Shown one piece after another: positions 8,755-17,074 of a stretch of 64,000 nt of DNA (position 1 is its first letter; each line of letters begins with the position of its first letter). The stretch is from Burkholderiaceae bacterium (GTDB taxonomy: Bacteria; Pseudomonadota; Gammaproteobacteria; Burkholderiales; Burkholderiaceae_C): contig JACKLM010000003.1 in the NCBI GenBank assembly GCA_024235895.1, positions 1 through 64,000 on the forward strand, read 5' to 3'. The notes beneath the pieces are model-generated. The model was not told the DNA's origin. It made no database searches and was given only the letters and a program-made list of their open reading frames with translations. A program made the position numbers and the translations under genes.

Positions 8755-9348
8755 TCAGCCGTGCTTGCCGGGCTCCCAGCCTGCGCCGCCCACGGCGCGC
8801 TCGGCGACCTGCGCCGGCAGCGGCTCGAGCGCCGTGGCCATGGTGTCGTTCCAGCGGTTGAGGTAGCCGAACAGCGCGATCGTGGCGACGATCTCGACCA
8901 CCTGCGCCTCGTCGAAATGGGGCCGCAGCGCGTCGAAGTCCTCGGCCGACGCCGCGTTGGGCACCATGCCGGCCTTCAGCGCCAGGCCGATCGCGGCCTT
9001 CTCGGCGGCGCTGAAGGCCTCGCTGCGGTCGAGCTCCCAGATGGCGGCGATCTTCTCGTCGGGAACCTGCCAGATGCTCGACAGGTTGGCCATGTGCGAC
9101 TGGCAGTAGCGGCAGCCGGCGGCCAGACTGGTCGCCAGCGCGACGAGCATCTTCAGCGCCGTCGGCACGCTGCCCTCGTACAGCACGGCCTGGTTCAGCG
9201 CCATGAAGGCGCGCACGACCTCGGGGCGGCGCGCCATCGTGCGGATGCTGTTGGGCACGAAGCCGCGCGTGGCCTCGTAGTGGCGGAATCGCTCGACGAT
9301 GTCGGCGTGCGGGATCTCGTCGTCGGCCAAAGGGCGAAGGTGGGCCAT
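8755..9348 (-). CDS. Carboxymuconolactone decarboxylase / AhpD-like protein
   Basis: 197 residues. The AhpD-fold redox signature is AGCRYCQSHM, with C79, C82 and H85, which in AhpD-type alkylhydroperoxidases forms the active disulfide and proton relay. The following helix AIGLALKAG and the C-terminal helices with LNRWNDTMA fit the uncharacterised peroxidase-related branch. True 4-carboxymuconolactone decarboxylases lack the CxxC, so peroxidase or thiol-redox activity is more likely than decarboxylation. It lies downstream of the ADP-forming acyl-CoA synthetase on the same strand after a 158-base gap, so it is probably not strictly in that operon. Confidence 0.82.
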   Translation of the reverse strand: MAHLRPLADDEIPHADIVERFRHYEATRGFVPNSIRTMARRPEVVRAFMALNQAVLYEGSVPTALKMLVALATSLAAGCRYCQSHMANLSSIWQVPDEKIAAIWELDRSEAFSAAEKAAIGLALKAGMVPNAASAEDFDALRPHFDEAQVVEIVATIALFGYLNRWNDTMATALEPLPAQVAERAVGGAGWEPGKHG

Positions 9349-9506
9349 GGTTGGTCTCGCAAAGGCGGTGAGGCGGGGCCGCGGGACGGCGTGGGTGGCG
9401 GCGATGGTAGACGCAAGCGCCCGGGCCGCGCCCGACGCCGCGCATCGGTGCGCGCGCTCGGTGGCGAGCCACGGCCCTGCCGCCGCGGCCTGCCGGTCGC
9501 ACGCCC

Positions 9507-11666
9507 TCAGCGACCGGCGGTCGGGGCCTCGCGCAGCAGCCGGATTCGCGCGTCGACCGCGACCGCGCGATCGGACCAGGCGAGCACCGGGTTGAGGTCG
9601 AGCTCGTCGATCTCGGGCAGGTCGTGCACCATCCACGAGACGCGCTCGATCAGCTCGGCCAGCGCTGCCCGCGCCAGCGGCGCGCGCCCGCGCACGCCGT
9701 CGAGCAGCGCCGCGGCGCGGATCGAGCCGATCATGCGTACCGCCTGTGCCGGGGCCACCGGGGCCAGCTCGAACACGACATCGCCGAGCACCTCGACGTG
9801 GATACCGCCGAGCCCGAACATCAGCATGTGGCCGATCCCCGGCGCGCGGCTGGCGCCGACGATCAGCTCCTCGCCGCCGCGCAGCTGCGCCTGCACGACG
9901 AAGCGCAGCGGCGCCTGCGCGGCCAGCGCGGCGCAGCGCGCCTGCAGGTCGGCCATCGCCTCGCGCACTGCGGCCTCGTCGGCCAGGCCCAGCACGACGC
10001 CGCCGACGTCGCTCTTGTGGCTGGCGGCCTCGGTGTCGATCTTGACGACGACCGGGAACCCGATCGCGCGCGCGGCCGCGGCCGCGTCGTCCGGCCCGCC
10101 GACGACGCGCGACGATGCGAACGGGATGCCGTAGCAGGCGAGCAGTTCCATCACGTCGGCCGCAGGCAGCATCGCCTGCTTGCGCTGGTGCGCGCGCTCG
10201 ACCACGGCGCGTGCGCGCACGGTATCGATCCCGACCGGCCTGCGCGGCGACTCCGCGGGCCGGTCACGCCGCACCTGGCTGCGCCACAGCGCCGCCAGCG
10301 CACGCGCGGCGTCGCTCGGGTAGGCGAAGCAGGGCACGCCACCGTCCCGCAGGATCGCGTGCGTGGCGCGGAAGCGCTCCTGCGCGAGGTCGGTCATGAA
10401 GTTGCACACCAGCGGCTTGCGGCCGCCGGCGCTGGCGGCCGCGATCTCGCGCGCGATCGCCTGCGTGTCGGTGAACGACGGCGTGACGAAGGCCACCAGC
10501 AGCGCGTCGATAGCGTCGTCGTCCAGCAGCGCCTGCAGCGCGGCGCGGAAATGCAGCGGCCCGGCGGTGGCGATCACGTCGACCGGGTTGTCCAGCGCCG
10601 CCTGCGGCAGCAGGGCCTCGCGCAGGCGATTCACGGTGCCGGTACCCAGCGGCGGCACCTGCAGCCCTTGGGCGACCAGCGCATCGGTGGCGATCACGGC
10701 CGGGCCGCCGGTGTTGGTCAGCAGCGCGATGCGCGGCCCGCGCGCCGGCGGCTGGCTCGCATGCGCCATCGCGGCGCGGATCAGCTCGCCCTCGTCGTCG
10801 AAGGCGGTGATGCCGGCGCGCTCGAAGACGAGGTCGGCCACGCGGCCGGACCCGGCCAGCGCGCCGGTGTGCGACGCCGCCGCCTCGGCACCGCGCGCGG
10901 TGCGGCCGGCGCGCATCGCCAGCAGCGGCTTGCGCGCGGTGATCGCCGACGCCACCTCCAGGAAGGCCGCCGGGTCGGCCAGGCCCTCGGTATACAGGAC
11001 GATGACGCGGGTACCGGGGTCGTCGCCGAGATAACGCAGGATCTCGGTGATCGAGATATCGCAGCCGTTGCCGTTGGACGCGTACATCCGCAGGCCGACG
11101 CCGATATCGGCCAGCCCCTGCAGGATGAAGCCGCCGACGCCGCCACTCTGCGCCACCAGCGAGACGCCGCCGGCGGCGGGCATCGTGTTGGTGAAGTTGC
11201 AGTATGCGCGCAGCGACGGGTCGGTGTTGATGATGCCCTGGCAGTTCGGCCCGAGGACGCGGATGCCGTGGCGCCGCGCTTCGTCCATGAAGGCCTGCTG
11301 CAGGCGCAGGCCTTCGGCGCCGAGCTCGCCGAAGCCGGCCGAGTTGACGATCACCGCGCGCACGCCCTTGTCGCCGCAGTCGGCCATCGCCTGCGGCACC
11401 TGCGCCGCCGGCACGACCAGGTGTGCCAGGTCAACCTCGCCCGGCACCTCGTGCAGAGCGCCGTAGGTCTTCAGGCCGAGGATCGGCTTCGCGTTCGGGT
11501 TGACCGGGTGGACCGGCCCGCGGTAGCCGAAGGCCTGCAGGTTGGCGACGATCGAGTGCCCGATCGCATGCTCGCGCGGCGACGCGCCGATCACCGCGAC
11601 CGCGCGCGGCCAGAACAGTGCGTCGAGCGAATCGCGCCGCGCGGGCGGTTGCGGTGTGGGGGTCAC
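9507..11666 (-). CDS. ADP-forming acyl-CoA synthetase (CoA-binding + ligase + ATP-grasp)
   Basis: 719 residues from a GTG start that overlaps the preceding stop (GTGA). A CoA-binding Rossmann domain at about 12-140 begins VAVIGASPREHAIG. A succinyl-CoA-ligase-like middle section includes SLVAQSGGVGG and the conserved histidine region AAASHTGALAG. The C-terminal ATP-grasp half (about 495-715) includes VVKIDTEAASHKSDVGGV and ELDLNPVLAW. Such fused acetate-CoA-ligase-like enzymes make acyl-CoA from an acid, CoA and ATP, releasing ADP and phosphate. It is the last gene of the operon with the radical dehydratase-like pair, and may prepare or recycle their CoA-ester substrate (inference). The acid cannot be named from sequence. 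Confidence 0.85.
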   Translation of the reverse strand: MTPTPQPPARRDSLDALFWPRAVAVIGASPREHAIGHSIVANLQAFGYRGPVHPVNPNAKPILGLKTYGALHEVPGEVDLAHLVVPAAQVPQAMADCGDKGVRAVIVNSAGFGELGAEGLRLQQAFMDEARRHGIRVLGPNCQGIINTDPSLRAYCNFTNTMPAAGGVSLVAQSGGVGGFILQGLADIGVGLRMYASNGNGCDISITEILRYLGDDPGTRVIVLYTEGLADPAAFLEVASAITARKPLLAMRAGRTARGAEAAASHTGALAGSGRVADLVFERAGITAFDDEGELIRAAMAHASQPPARGPRIALLTNTGGPAVIATDALVAQGLQVPPLGTGTVNRLREALLPQAALDNPVDVIATAGPLHFRAALQALLDDDAIDALLVAFVTPSFTDTQAIAREIAAASAGGRKPLVCNFMTDLAQERFRATHAILRDGGVPCFAYPSDAARALAALWRSQVRRDRPAESPRRPVGIDTVRARAVVERAHQRKQAMLPAADVMELLACYGIPFASSRVVGGPDDAAAAARAIGFPVVVKIDTEAASHKSDVGGVVLGLADEAAVREAMADLQARCAALAAQAPLRFVVQAQLRGGEELIVGASRAPGIGHMLMFGLGGIHVEVLGDVVFELAPVAPAQAVRMIGSIRAAALLDGVRGRAPLARAALAELIERVSWMVHDLPEIDELDLNPVLAWSDRAVAVDARIRLLREAPTAGR

Positions 11667-12901
11667 GCGCGCTCCAGCAGCTGCTCGACGAAGGCCTCGA
11701 CGTTGATGCGCGTCTGCTCGTCGGACACGCAGCGCAGGTCGTTCAGGTCGCCCGAGATCACCAGCGAGGGCACGCCGGTGCGCGCCTGCAGCCGCTGCGG
11801 CAGGCCGTAGCGGTTGTTGGAGTTGTTGGGGCAGGTCTTGGCATCGTGGTAGAGGATGCCGTCGACGCCGAAGCGCTCGATCATCTCCTGCAGGTAGCGC
11901 TCCTTGTAGGCCTCGTCGCGCACGATGAACAGCTGCAGGTAGGCGCGTGCCATGCTGCGGAAGGGATCGGCGCCGTCGAAGGCCTTGAACACCCAGCTGC
12001 TGCAGTAGGTGGAGGCCACCACGGCCGTTCGCTGGCTCGCAAACAGCTCGGAGTGCTGGCGCAGCCGGCCCCACACCGGCATGCCCTCCCAATACAGGCG
12101 CAGCCGCTCGCGCTCGACCGCGGCCACGCCGCGGGCGATGCGCTGGCGCATCTCGGCCAGCAGCTCGCGGTAGTACGCCAGCGCCTGCGGCGTGCCGCGC
12201 AGGCATACCGCCGGGCCCATGTGAATGGTGCCATCGAAGAAGGTCAGCGGCGCGGGCCGATGCGCGGCGGTGGCCAGCACCTCGCCCCACAGATCGCTGC
12301 ACTGGCGCGACAGCGCCACCGTCTCGCGCAGGCGGTCGATGTCCAGCCGGGTGCCGGCCACCTGCTCCAGCGTGGGCACCAGGGCCTCGATCTGGCGCGC
12401 CACGTCTTCCACCGGGCCGGCTTCGACGTCGATCACGCTGCGCGGGCTGGTGATGCCGATGCACGGCACCTTCAGCTCGCGCGCGTACCAGCCGAACCAG
12501 TCCTGCACGTCGCGGCACTGGTTGGTGTTGTAGACGAGCACGTCGGGCCGCGGCACGCGCTCGATCCCGGGGTAGGCCCTGGCCAGCGGCGTCGTGCGCT
12601 GCAGGTAGGCGCCGATGTCCGAGGTCAGGTACGAGCAGATGTCGGGCGAATAGCCGGCCGCGTTGGCCACCGGGATCAGGTCGGTCGAGCAACGGGTGGA
12701 GCCGAGCATCGCGCCGTGGTTCTCGGGGAAGTAGACGAGGAAGCCCAGCGCGCGCAGCAGCTCGGCCGGGCCGACGCTGGTGCACCAGGCGACCTTGTGG
12801 CTGCCGCTGCGCGACGCCTCGTCGAGCTCGCGGAAATAGTCGCCCATCATCCGCCCCATCGTGGCGGCGGCGGCGATCGGCTTGCGTCGGGTCTCGCTCA
12901 T
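11663..12901 (-). CDS. 2-hydroxyacyl-CoA dehydratase / benzoyl-CoA reductase B-type subunit (HgdB/BcrB family)
   Basis: 412 residues of the FeS family that includes HgdB, BcrB/BadE and the double-cubane proteins. Conserved segments are AWCTSVGPAELLRALGF, YFPENHGAMLGSTRCS, YSPDICSYLTSDIGAYL, VLVYNTNQCRDVQDW and LTFFDGTIHMGP. Cysteines C40, C71, C89 and C129 are candidate cluster ligands. Family members receive an electron from an ATP-driven activator and reduce or dehydrate a CoA ester, or in double-cubane proteins a small molecule. Only one such subunit is encoded; there is no HgdA/BcrC partner. It overlaps the activator gene upstream (ATGA) and the acyl-CoA synthetase downstream (GTGA), so all three are translationally coupled. 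Confidence 0.85.
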   Translation of the reverse strand: MSETRRKPIAAAATMGRMMGDYFRELDEASRSGSHKVAWCTSVGPAELLRALGFLVYFPENHGAMLGSTRCSTDLIPVANAAGYSPDICSYLTSDIGAYLQRTTPLARAYPGIERVPRPDVLVYNTNQCRDVQDWFGWYARELKVPCIGITSPRSVIDVEAGPVEDVARQIEALVPTLEQVAGTRLDIDRLRETVALSRQCSDLWGEVLATAAHRPAPLTFFDGTIHMGPAVCLRGTPQALAYYRELLAEMRQRIARGVAAVERERLRLYWEGMPVWGRLRQHSELFASQRTAVVASTYCSSWVFKAFDGADPFRSMARAYLQLFIVRDEAYKERYLQEMIERFGVDGILYHDAKTCPNNSNNRYGLPQRLQARTGVPSLVISGDLNDLRCVSDEQTRINVEAFVEQLLERA

Positions 12902-13743
12902 GTCTGCTCCTCGGGGGTGGCGTCGCTGCGCTCGGGCTGGCTGGCCTCGTCGAGCGCGTGCAGCGCGGCGCCGATCGCGCCGACGAACTGCGGCTGCTCG
13001 CATAGCAGCACCGGACGGCCGATCAGCTCGGCGCTCATCTGCGCCAGGTAGGGGTTGTGCGCGACCACGCCGCCGGTCATGACGATGTGCTCGCCCAGCG
13101 CGTCCATCTCGAGCACGCGCTTGATCATCGAGTAGTAGATGCCCTTGACGATGTCGGGCACCGGGCGGCCGGCGCGGATGCTTTCGAGCACCTCGGTGGC
13201 GGAGAAGACGGTGCAGTAGCTGCCGAGCTTGACCATGTCGCGCGCCTGGCGCGCCAGCGCGTCCATCTGGGGCAGCGAGACGTCCAGGCGGTGCGCCATC
13301 TCCTCGAGGAAGGCGCCGGTGCCGGCGGCGCACTTGCGGTTCATCTTGAACGACTCGCGCCGGCCGGCGGCGTCGACCTTGACGATCTTGTTGTCCTGCC
13401 CGCCGATGTCGATCACCGTGATCGCGCGCCCGAAGGCCTCGTAGGCGCCGCGCGCCAGGCAGCCGATCTCGGTGCGCGTCGATTCGGTGACGAAGCCGAC
13501 GTTGTTGCGCCCGTAGCCGGTGGCGACCGCGCCGGCGACATCGCCGATCGTCGCGCCGGCCTCGTGCAGCGCCTCGTCGAGGCAGGCGCGCGCGGTCTGC
13601 GCGAAGTCGATGCCGGACTTGCGCACCGCGCGACCGCGCAACCGCCGCCGGGCGTCGATCAGCGCGACCTTGGTGCGCGAGGATCCAAGGTCCAGGCCGA
13701 GGTACAGCGGGCCGGACGCCTCGCTGAAGGGTGCAGCATGCAT
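12898..13743 (-). CDS. BadG/BcrA/HgdC-type ATPase, activator of the dehydratase/reductase
   Basis: 281 residues of the ASKHA ATPase fold. Phosphate-1 is LGLDLGSSRTKVALID (about 14-30), the adenosine and connect regions include TVIDIGGQDNKIVKV, and MTGGVVAHNP closes the nucleotide site. Two cysteines in NRKCAAGTGAFLEEMA (C138) and LGSYCTVFSATEV (C177) match the ligands that hold the [4Fe-4S] cluster at the dimer interface of HgdC. The role is ATP-driven low-potential electron transfer to the partner iron-sulfur protein. It is the first gene of the operon. An AraC regulator lies 164 bases upstream on the same strand. No ferredoxin gene is nearby to supply electrons. Confidence 0.87.
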   Translation of the reverse strand: MHAAPFSEASGPLYLGLDLGSSRTKVALIDARRRLRGRAVRKSGIDFAQTARACLDEALHEAGATIGDVAGAVATGYGRNNVGFVTESTRTEIGCLARGAYEAFGRAITVIDIGGQDNKIVKVDAAGRRESFKMNRKCAAGTGAFLEEMAHRLDVSLPQMDALARQARDMVKLGSYCTVFSATEVLESIRAGRPVPDIVKGIYYSMIKRVLEMDALGEHIVMTGGVVAHNPYLAQMSAELIGRPVLLCEQPQFVGAIGAALHALDEASQPERSDATPEEQT

Positions 13744-13907
13744 CGCAATGCCATCGTGGGACGAGAGGCGCCCAGCGTAGCCGCGCGCCGGCGATCGCGC
13801 GAGCCGGATCCGGCCGCGGCTGTCCGATTCCGGCGCGTTGCGGCCTGATCCCGCGCGAGACGGCGACAACCCGCGCGGACATCGGCGCCGCCGACTCGCT
13901 GAACGGC

Positions 13908-14936
13908 TCAGCCCTGGCGCAGCGTGCGCGACGGCGCCTCGCCGAAGCGCCGCGCGTAGTCGGCGGCAAAACGCCCGAAGTGGCCGAACCCCCAGCGCAA
14001 CGCGATATCGGCGACGCTGCCATCGCCGCGCCGCAGGTCGGCACGCGCCCCTTGCAGCCTCAGCTCGCGCAGCCAGCGCATCGGCGAGCTGCCGTGTTGC
14101 GCCTGAAAGCCGGCCGACAGCGTGCGCACGCCGACCCCCGCGGCGCGCGCCACGTCGGCCAGCGTCGGTGCGTCGGCGGCGTGCGCACGCATGAACGCCT
14201 CGGCCCGGCGCACGTGGCGCGGCGCCGGCGCCGGCACCGGCACGCGCAGGCGATCGCTGTAGCTGTGGCGGTGCTCGGTCAGCAGCGTCAGGATCGCCAG
14301 CTCGGTGAGCTGGCGGTGCAGCCGCGACAGCAGCGGCGAGCCTGCGGGCGCGTCGGCGCGGTCGAGCAGCAGTGCGGTCAGCGCCAGCCAGCGCTGCTGC
14401 GCGTGGCCGCCGGCGGGCATGAACGGGTCGAACTCGGGCGGTCGCGGCAGCGGCTGGCCGAGCAGCTCGGCGCAGGTCGCGCTGACCTCCTCGCAGGGCA
14501 GCCGAACGTGCAGGCGCTGGCTGTCGGCGCTGAAGCGCTTGACGACGCCGCGCGTGGCCGAGTCGACGACGACCAGGCCGGCGCCGCCGCCGCCGCGCGC
14601 GTCGCCGGCGTCGATCTCGGCCCGGCCGCTGAGCTGCGTGCTGACGAGGTAGGACGACTGCGGAGCCTGCTGCCGCAGCTCGACCTCGGTGTCGAAGCTC
14701 AGCGTCGACAGCAGCATCGGCCCGAGTGCATCGCGCCGCCAGCGCATGCGGAAGGCGGCGCGCGGGCCGAGCACGCTGAGGCGGTTCGGGCTGTAGACCG
14801 TCGCGAGCAGACTGGACGCCTGGTCGGGGTCGTCGACCTCGTCGGCGGTGTGCGCGCCTGAGCCGTCGCGATCGGGCACGGCAGCGGCCAAGCTGACCGC
14901 CGCGGGACTCGCCAGCGCTGGGGGACCTTGGGTCAT
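13908..14936 (-). CDS. AraC-family transcriptional regulator
   Basis: 342 residues from ATG 14936. The N-terminal half matches the AraC-binding-like domain (a beta-rich sensor with STLSFDTEVELRQQAPQSSY and YLVSTQLSG-type strands). The C-terminal 105 residues hold two helix-turn-helix motifs: TLADVARAAGVGVRTLSAGFQ and SVADIALRWGFGHFGRFAADYARRF. This layout resembles XylS/FeaR-type regulators of aromatic and carboxylic acid catabolism. It is co-directional with the downstream activator-dehydratase-synthetase operon, so it is the likely regulator of that operon (inference from position). The substrate of the operon is probably, or resembles, its effector. Confidence 0.86.
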   Translation of the reverse strand: MTQGPPALASPAAVSLAAAVPDRDGSGAHTADEVDDPDQASSLLATVYSPNRLSVLGPRAAFRMRWRRDALGPMLLSTLSFDTEVELRQQAPQSSYLVSTQLSGRAEIDAGDARGGGGAGLVVVDSATRGVVKRFSADSQRLHVRLPCEEVSATCAELLGQPLPRPPEFDPFMPAGGHAQQRWLALTALLLDRADAPAGSPLLSRLHRQLTELAILTLLTEHRHSYSDRLRVPVPAPAPRHVRRAEAFMRAHAADAPTLADVARAAGVGVRTLSAGFQAQHGSSPMRWLRELRLQGARADLRRGDGSVADIALRWGFGHFGRFAADYARRFGEAPSRTLRQG

Positions 14937-15011
14937 CGGCTCGCTCGACGGGGCGTGGCCGCCGGGATGGCGCCCGCCAGCAACGAGGATAGCGCCTGAC
15001 CACCACCTTGC

Positions 15012-15040
15012 TTGACGCATGCCGGCCGATGCGGGAGAAT
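15012..15040 (+). promoter_or_regulatory. Sigma-70 promoter of sufE
   Basis: TTGACG at 15012-15017, a 17-base spacer, and GAGAAT at 15035-15040. The geometry is ideal and the sufE ATG lies about 78 bases downstream. It sits in the 182-base divergent gap with the AraC gene. Confidence 0.6.
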
Positions 15041-15118
15041 TCCGACAAATTTACTCAGACATTCATGTGCGGCCGGTCCGGTCCCCGCAGGGGCAAGGGC
15101 TTGCCGCGGAGCCAGCGC

Positions 15119-15628
15119 ATGAGCCAGAACAAGGGTCTTCCCGGCATCGACCGCATCGCCGAGGTCTTCGACTTCCTCGACGACTGGGAGCAGCGCTACG
15201 AGTTCCTGATCGAGCTCGGCGCGAAGCTGCCGCCGTTTCCCGCGGCCGACCAGCTGGATTCGAACCGCGTCATGGGTTGCATGAGCAAGGTATGGATCGT
15301 CGTCCAGCCCGATGCCGGCCAGCCCGACCGGCTGCGCTTCCATGGCGACAGCGACACCAGCACCGTCAAGGGCCTGGTCGCGCTGCTCGTCGCGCTGTAT
15401 TCGGGCCGCAGCGCCGAGGAGGTGCTGGCGACCGATGCCGACGCCTTCTTCGATCGACTCGGGCTTTTCGACCACCTGAGCCCGACGCGTCACGTCGGCG
15501 TCTATGCGATGGTCGAGAAGGTCCGCGCGCTGGCCGAGTCGCAGGCCGGCCATGCCGGCGGTGACGGCTGCATGCACGCGGCGGGCGGACGCCCGGGCGC
15601 CGGCGGCGTCGCGGCACTGAACGACTGA
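15119..15628 (+). CDS. sufE: SufE/CsdE-family sulfur acceptor protein
   Basis: 169 residues. SufE proteins accept persulfide sulfur from a group II cysteine desulfurase and raise its activity during Fe-S cluster or tRNA thiolation work. The N-terminal helix DRIAEVFDFLDDWEQRYEFLIELG and the acceptor cysteine C54 in NRVMGCMSKVW are diagnostic. The C-terminal helix HLSPTRHVGVYAMVEKVRA also fits. About 25 extra residues follow, rich in Gly and Ala. ATG 15119 is chosen because family members begin just before this helix; the frame is open further upstream. No desulfurase gene is adjacent, so the partner must be elsewhere. Confidence 0.9.
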   Translation: MSQNKGLPGIDRIAEVFDFLDDWEQRYEFLIELGAKLPPFPAADQLDSNRVMGCMSKVWIVVQPDAGQPDRLRFHGDSDTSTVKGLVALLVALYSGRSAEEVLATDADAFFDRLGLFDHLSPTRHVGVYAMVEKVRALAESQAGHAGGDGCMHAAGGRPGAGGVAALND

Positions 15629-15771
15629 TCGACCGCGACCGGCGCCATCCGCGCCACCGGGCTGTTCCGCTGCTGCGGCCGCGTGTTCGCCGACCCGCGT
15701 TCACACGCCGGCCCCGGTGCTGCTCAGGCTGCTGCCGCCCACGACCGCGCGCGGGCGGGCACAGGAGCGCG

Positions 15772-16173
15772 TCAGCTTGGCCCGCCGTTGACCTCGTCCA
15801 CCTGCCCGTTCAGCGTCCAGTAGTCGTAAAGCACGCCCAGCAGCAGCAGCCCACCGGTCAGCAGCCACAGCAGCCCGGTGAGCCACTTGCCGAGGTAGAA
15901 GCGGTGGATGCCGAAGATGCCCAGGAAGGTCAGCAGCACCCAGCTGAGGTTGTAGCTCTTGGGACCGGCCACGTAGCGGCGGTCGGCGTCGCGGTCCATG
16001 CCGGGGATCAGGAACAGGTCGATGATCCAGCCGAGGAACAGCAGGCCCAGTGTGAAGAACCACAGCGTGCCGGTGAGCTGGCGCCCGTAGTAGAAGCGGT
16101 GCGCGCCCATGAAACCGAAGATCCAGAGCAGGTAGCCGATGATCTTGCTGTGGGTGTCGGGATTGCCGGTCAT
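15772..16173 (-). CDS. Membrane protein with two TM2 domains
   Basis: 133 residues with two tandem TM2 units. The first is IGYLLWIFGFMGAHRFYYG followed by a second hydrophobic segment ending WIIDLFLIPGM. The second is LLTFLGIFGIHRFYLGKWLTG followed by LLLLGVLYDYWTLN. That makes four membrane helices with GxHRFY turns between each pair. TM2 proteins have no firm bacterial function. A central linker holds MDRDADRRYVAG. The gene stands alone between sufE (convergent) and the enoyl-CoA hydratase operon. Confidence 0.88.
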   Translation of the reverse strand: MTGNPDTHSKIIGYLLWIFGFMGAHRFYYGRQLTGTLWFFTLGLLFLGWIIDLFLIPGMDRDADRRYVAGPKSYNLSWVLLTFLGIFGIHRFYLGKWLTGLLWLLTGGLLLLGVLYDYWTLNGQVDEVNGGPS

Positions 16174-16264
16174 CTAGATTGGCTTTCATAGCAAGTCAAA
16201 GCGCAACAACGCACGTCGGGCACGCCGTGGCCCGGCCGAGCGTGCGCAGTGCGTGCGCCGCGCC

Positions 16265-17074
16265 TCAGCGCCCTTCGTAGCGCGGCGCGCGCTTCTCGAC
16301 GAACGCGCGCGGGCCCTCGCGCGCATCGGCGCTGGCGAGCACCTCGCGCTTGGCCGCATCCTCCAGCGCGAAGGCCTCGACCAGCGGGCGCCCGCGCGAC
16401 TCCAGCACCGTGCGCTTGATCGCGCGCACCGCCAGCGGCCCGTTGCGCGCGATGCGCTCGGCCACCGCCATCGCCGCCGGCAGCACCTCGGCCGCCGGGC
16501 GCAGCTCGTTGACCAGGCCGATGCGCAGCGCCTCCGGGGCGTCGATCGGCTCGCCGGTCAGCAGCAGCCGCATCGCCGCCGCGTGCGGCACCTGCTGCGG
16601 CAGCCGCGCCATCGACCCGGCGAACGGCAGCAGCGCGCGCTGCACCTCGGGCAGGCCGAAGATCGCGGCCTCGGACGCGATGCGCAGGTCGGTGCCCAGC
16701 AGCAGCTCGAATCCGGCGGCCATGCAGATGCCGTTGACGGCGGCGACGACCGGCTTGTCGAGCGGGAAGTCGCGCAGCCCAGAGGCCGCCATCACCTGCG
16801 GGTCGGCCAGCAGCCGGCGGTCCCAGTCGTCCTCGGGCGCGCGGTCGCCGGTCATCAGTGGCAGCGTGCGCGCGAGGTCGCCGCCGGCGCAGAAGGCCTG
16901 GTCGCCGGCGCCGGTGACGACCGCGACGCGCAGCGCCGCATCGCGCGCGAAGCCGACCACGACATCGGCCAGCCGGCACAGCATCTCCGGCGTCAGCGCA
17001 TTGCGCCGCGCCGGGTTGTCCAGCGTCACCAGCAGCACGGCGCCGTGCACGGCGGTCTGGATCGGCAGTGTCAT
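16265..17074 (-). CDS. Enoyl-CoA hydratase/isomerase family protein
   Basis: 269 residues of the crotonase fold. The oxyanion loop FCAGGDLART and helix VNGICMAAGFELLLGTDLRIAS are present. Both catalytic glutamates of true hydratases are in place: E123 in GFELLL and E143 in GLPEV. Hydration of 2-enoyl-CoA is therefore likely. The C-terminal helix region (AFVEKRAPRYEGR) is typical. Its ATG overlaps the stop of the acyl-CoA synthetase upstream (ATGA), so the two form a CoA-activation and hydration operon. The chain or aromatic specificity is not evident. Confidence 0.87.
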   Translation of the reverse strand: MTLPIQTAVHGAVLLVTLDNPARRNALTPEMLCRLADVVVGFARDAALRVAVVTGAGDQAFCAGGDLARTLPLMTGDRAPEDDWDRRLLADPQVMAASGLRDFPLDKPVVAAVNGICMAAGFELLLGTDLRIASEAAIFGLPEVQRALLPFAGSMARLPQQVPHAAAMRLLLTGEPIDAPEALRIGLVNELRPAAEVLPAAMAVAERIARNGPLAVRAIKRTVLESRGRPLVEAFALEDAAKREVLASADAREGPRAFVEKRAPRYEGR

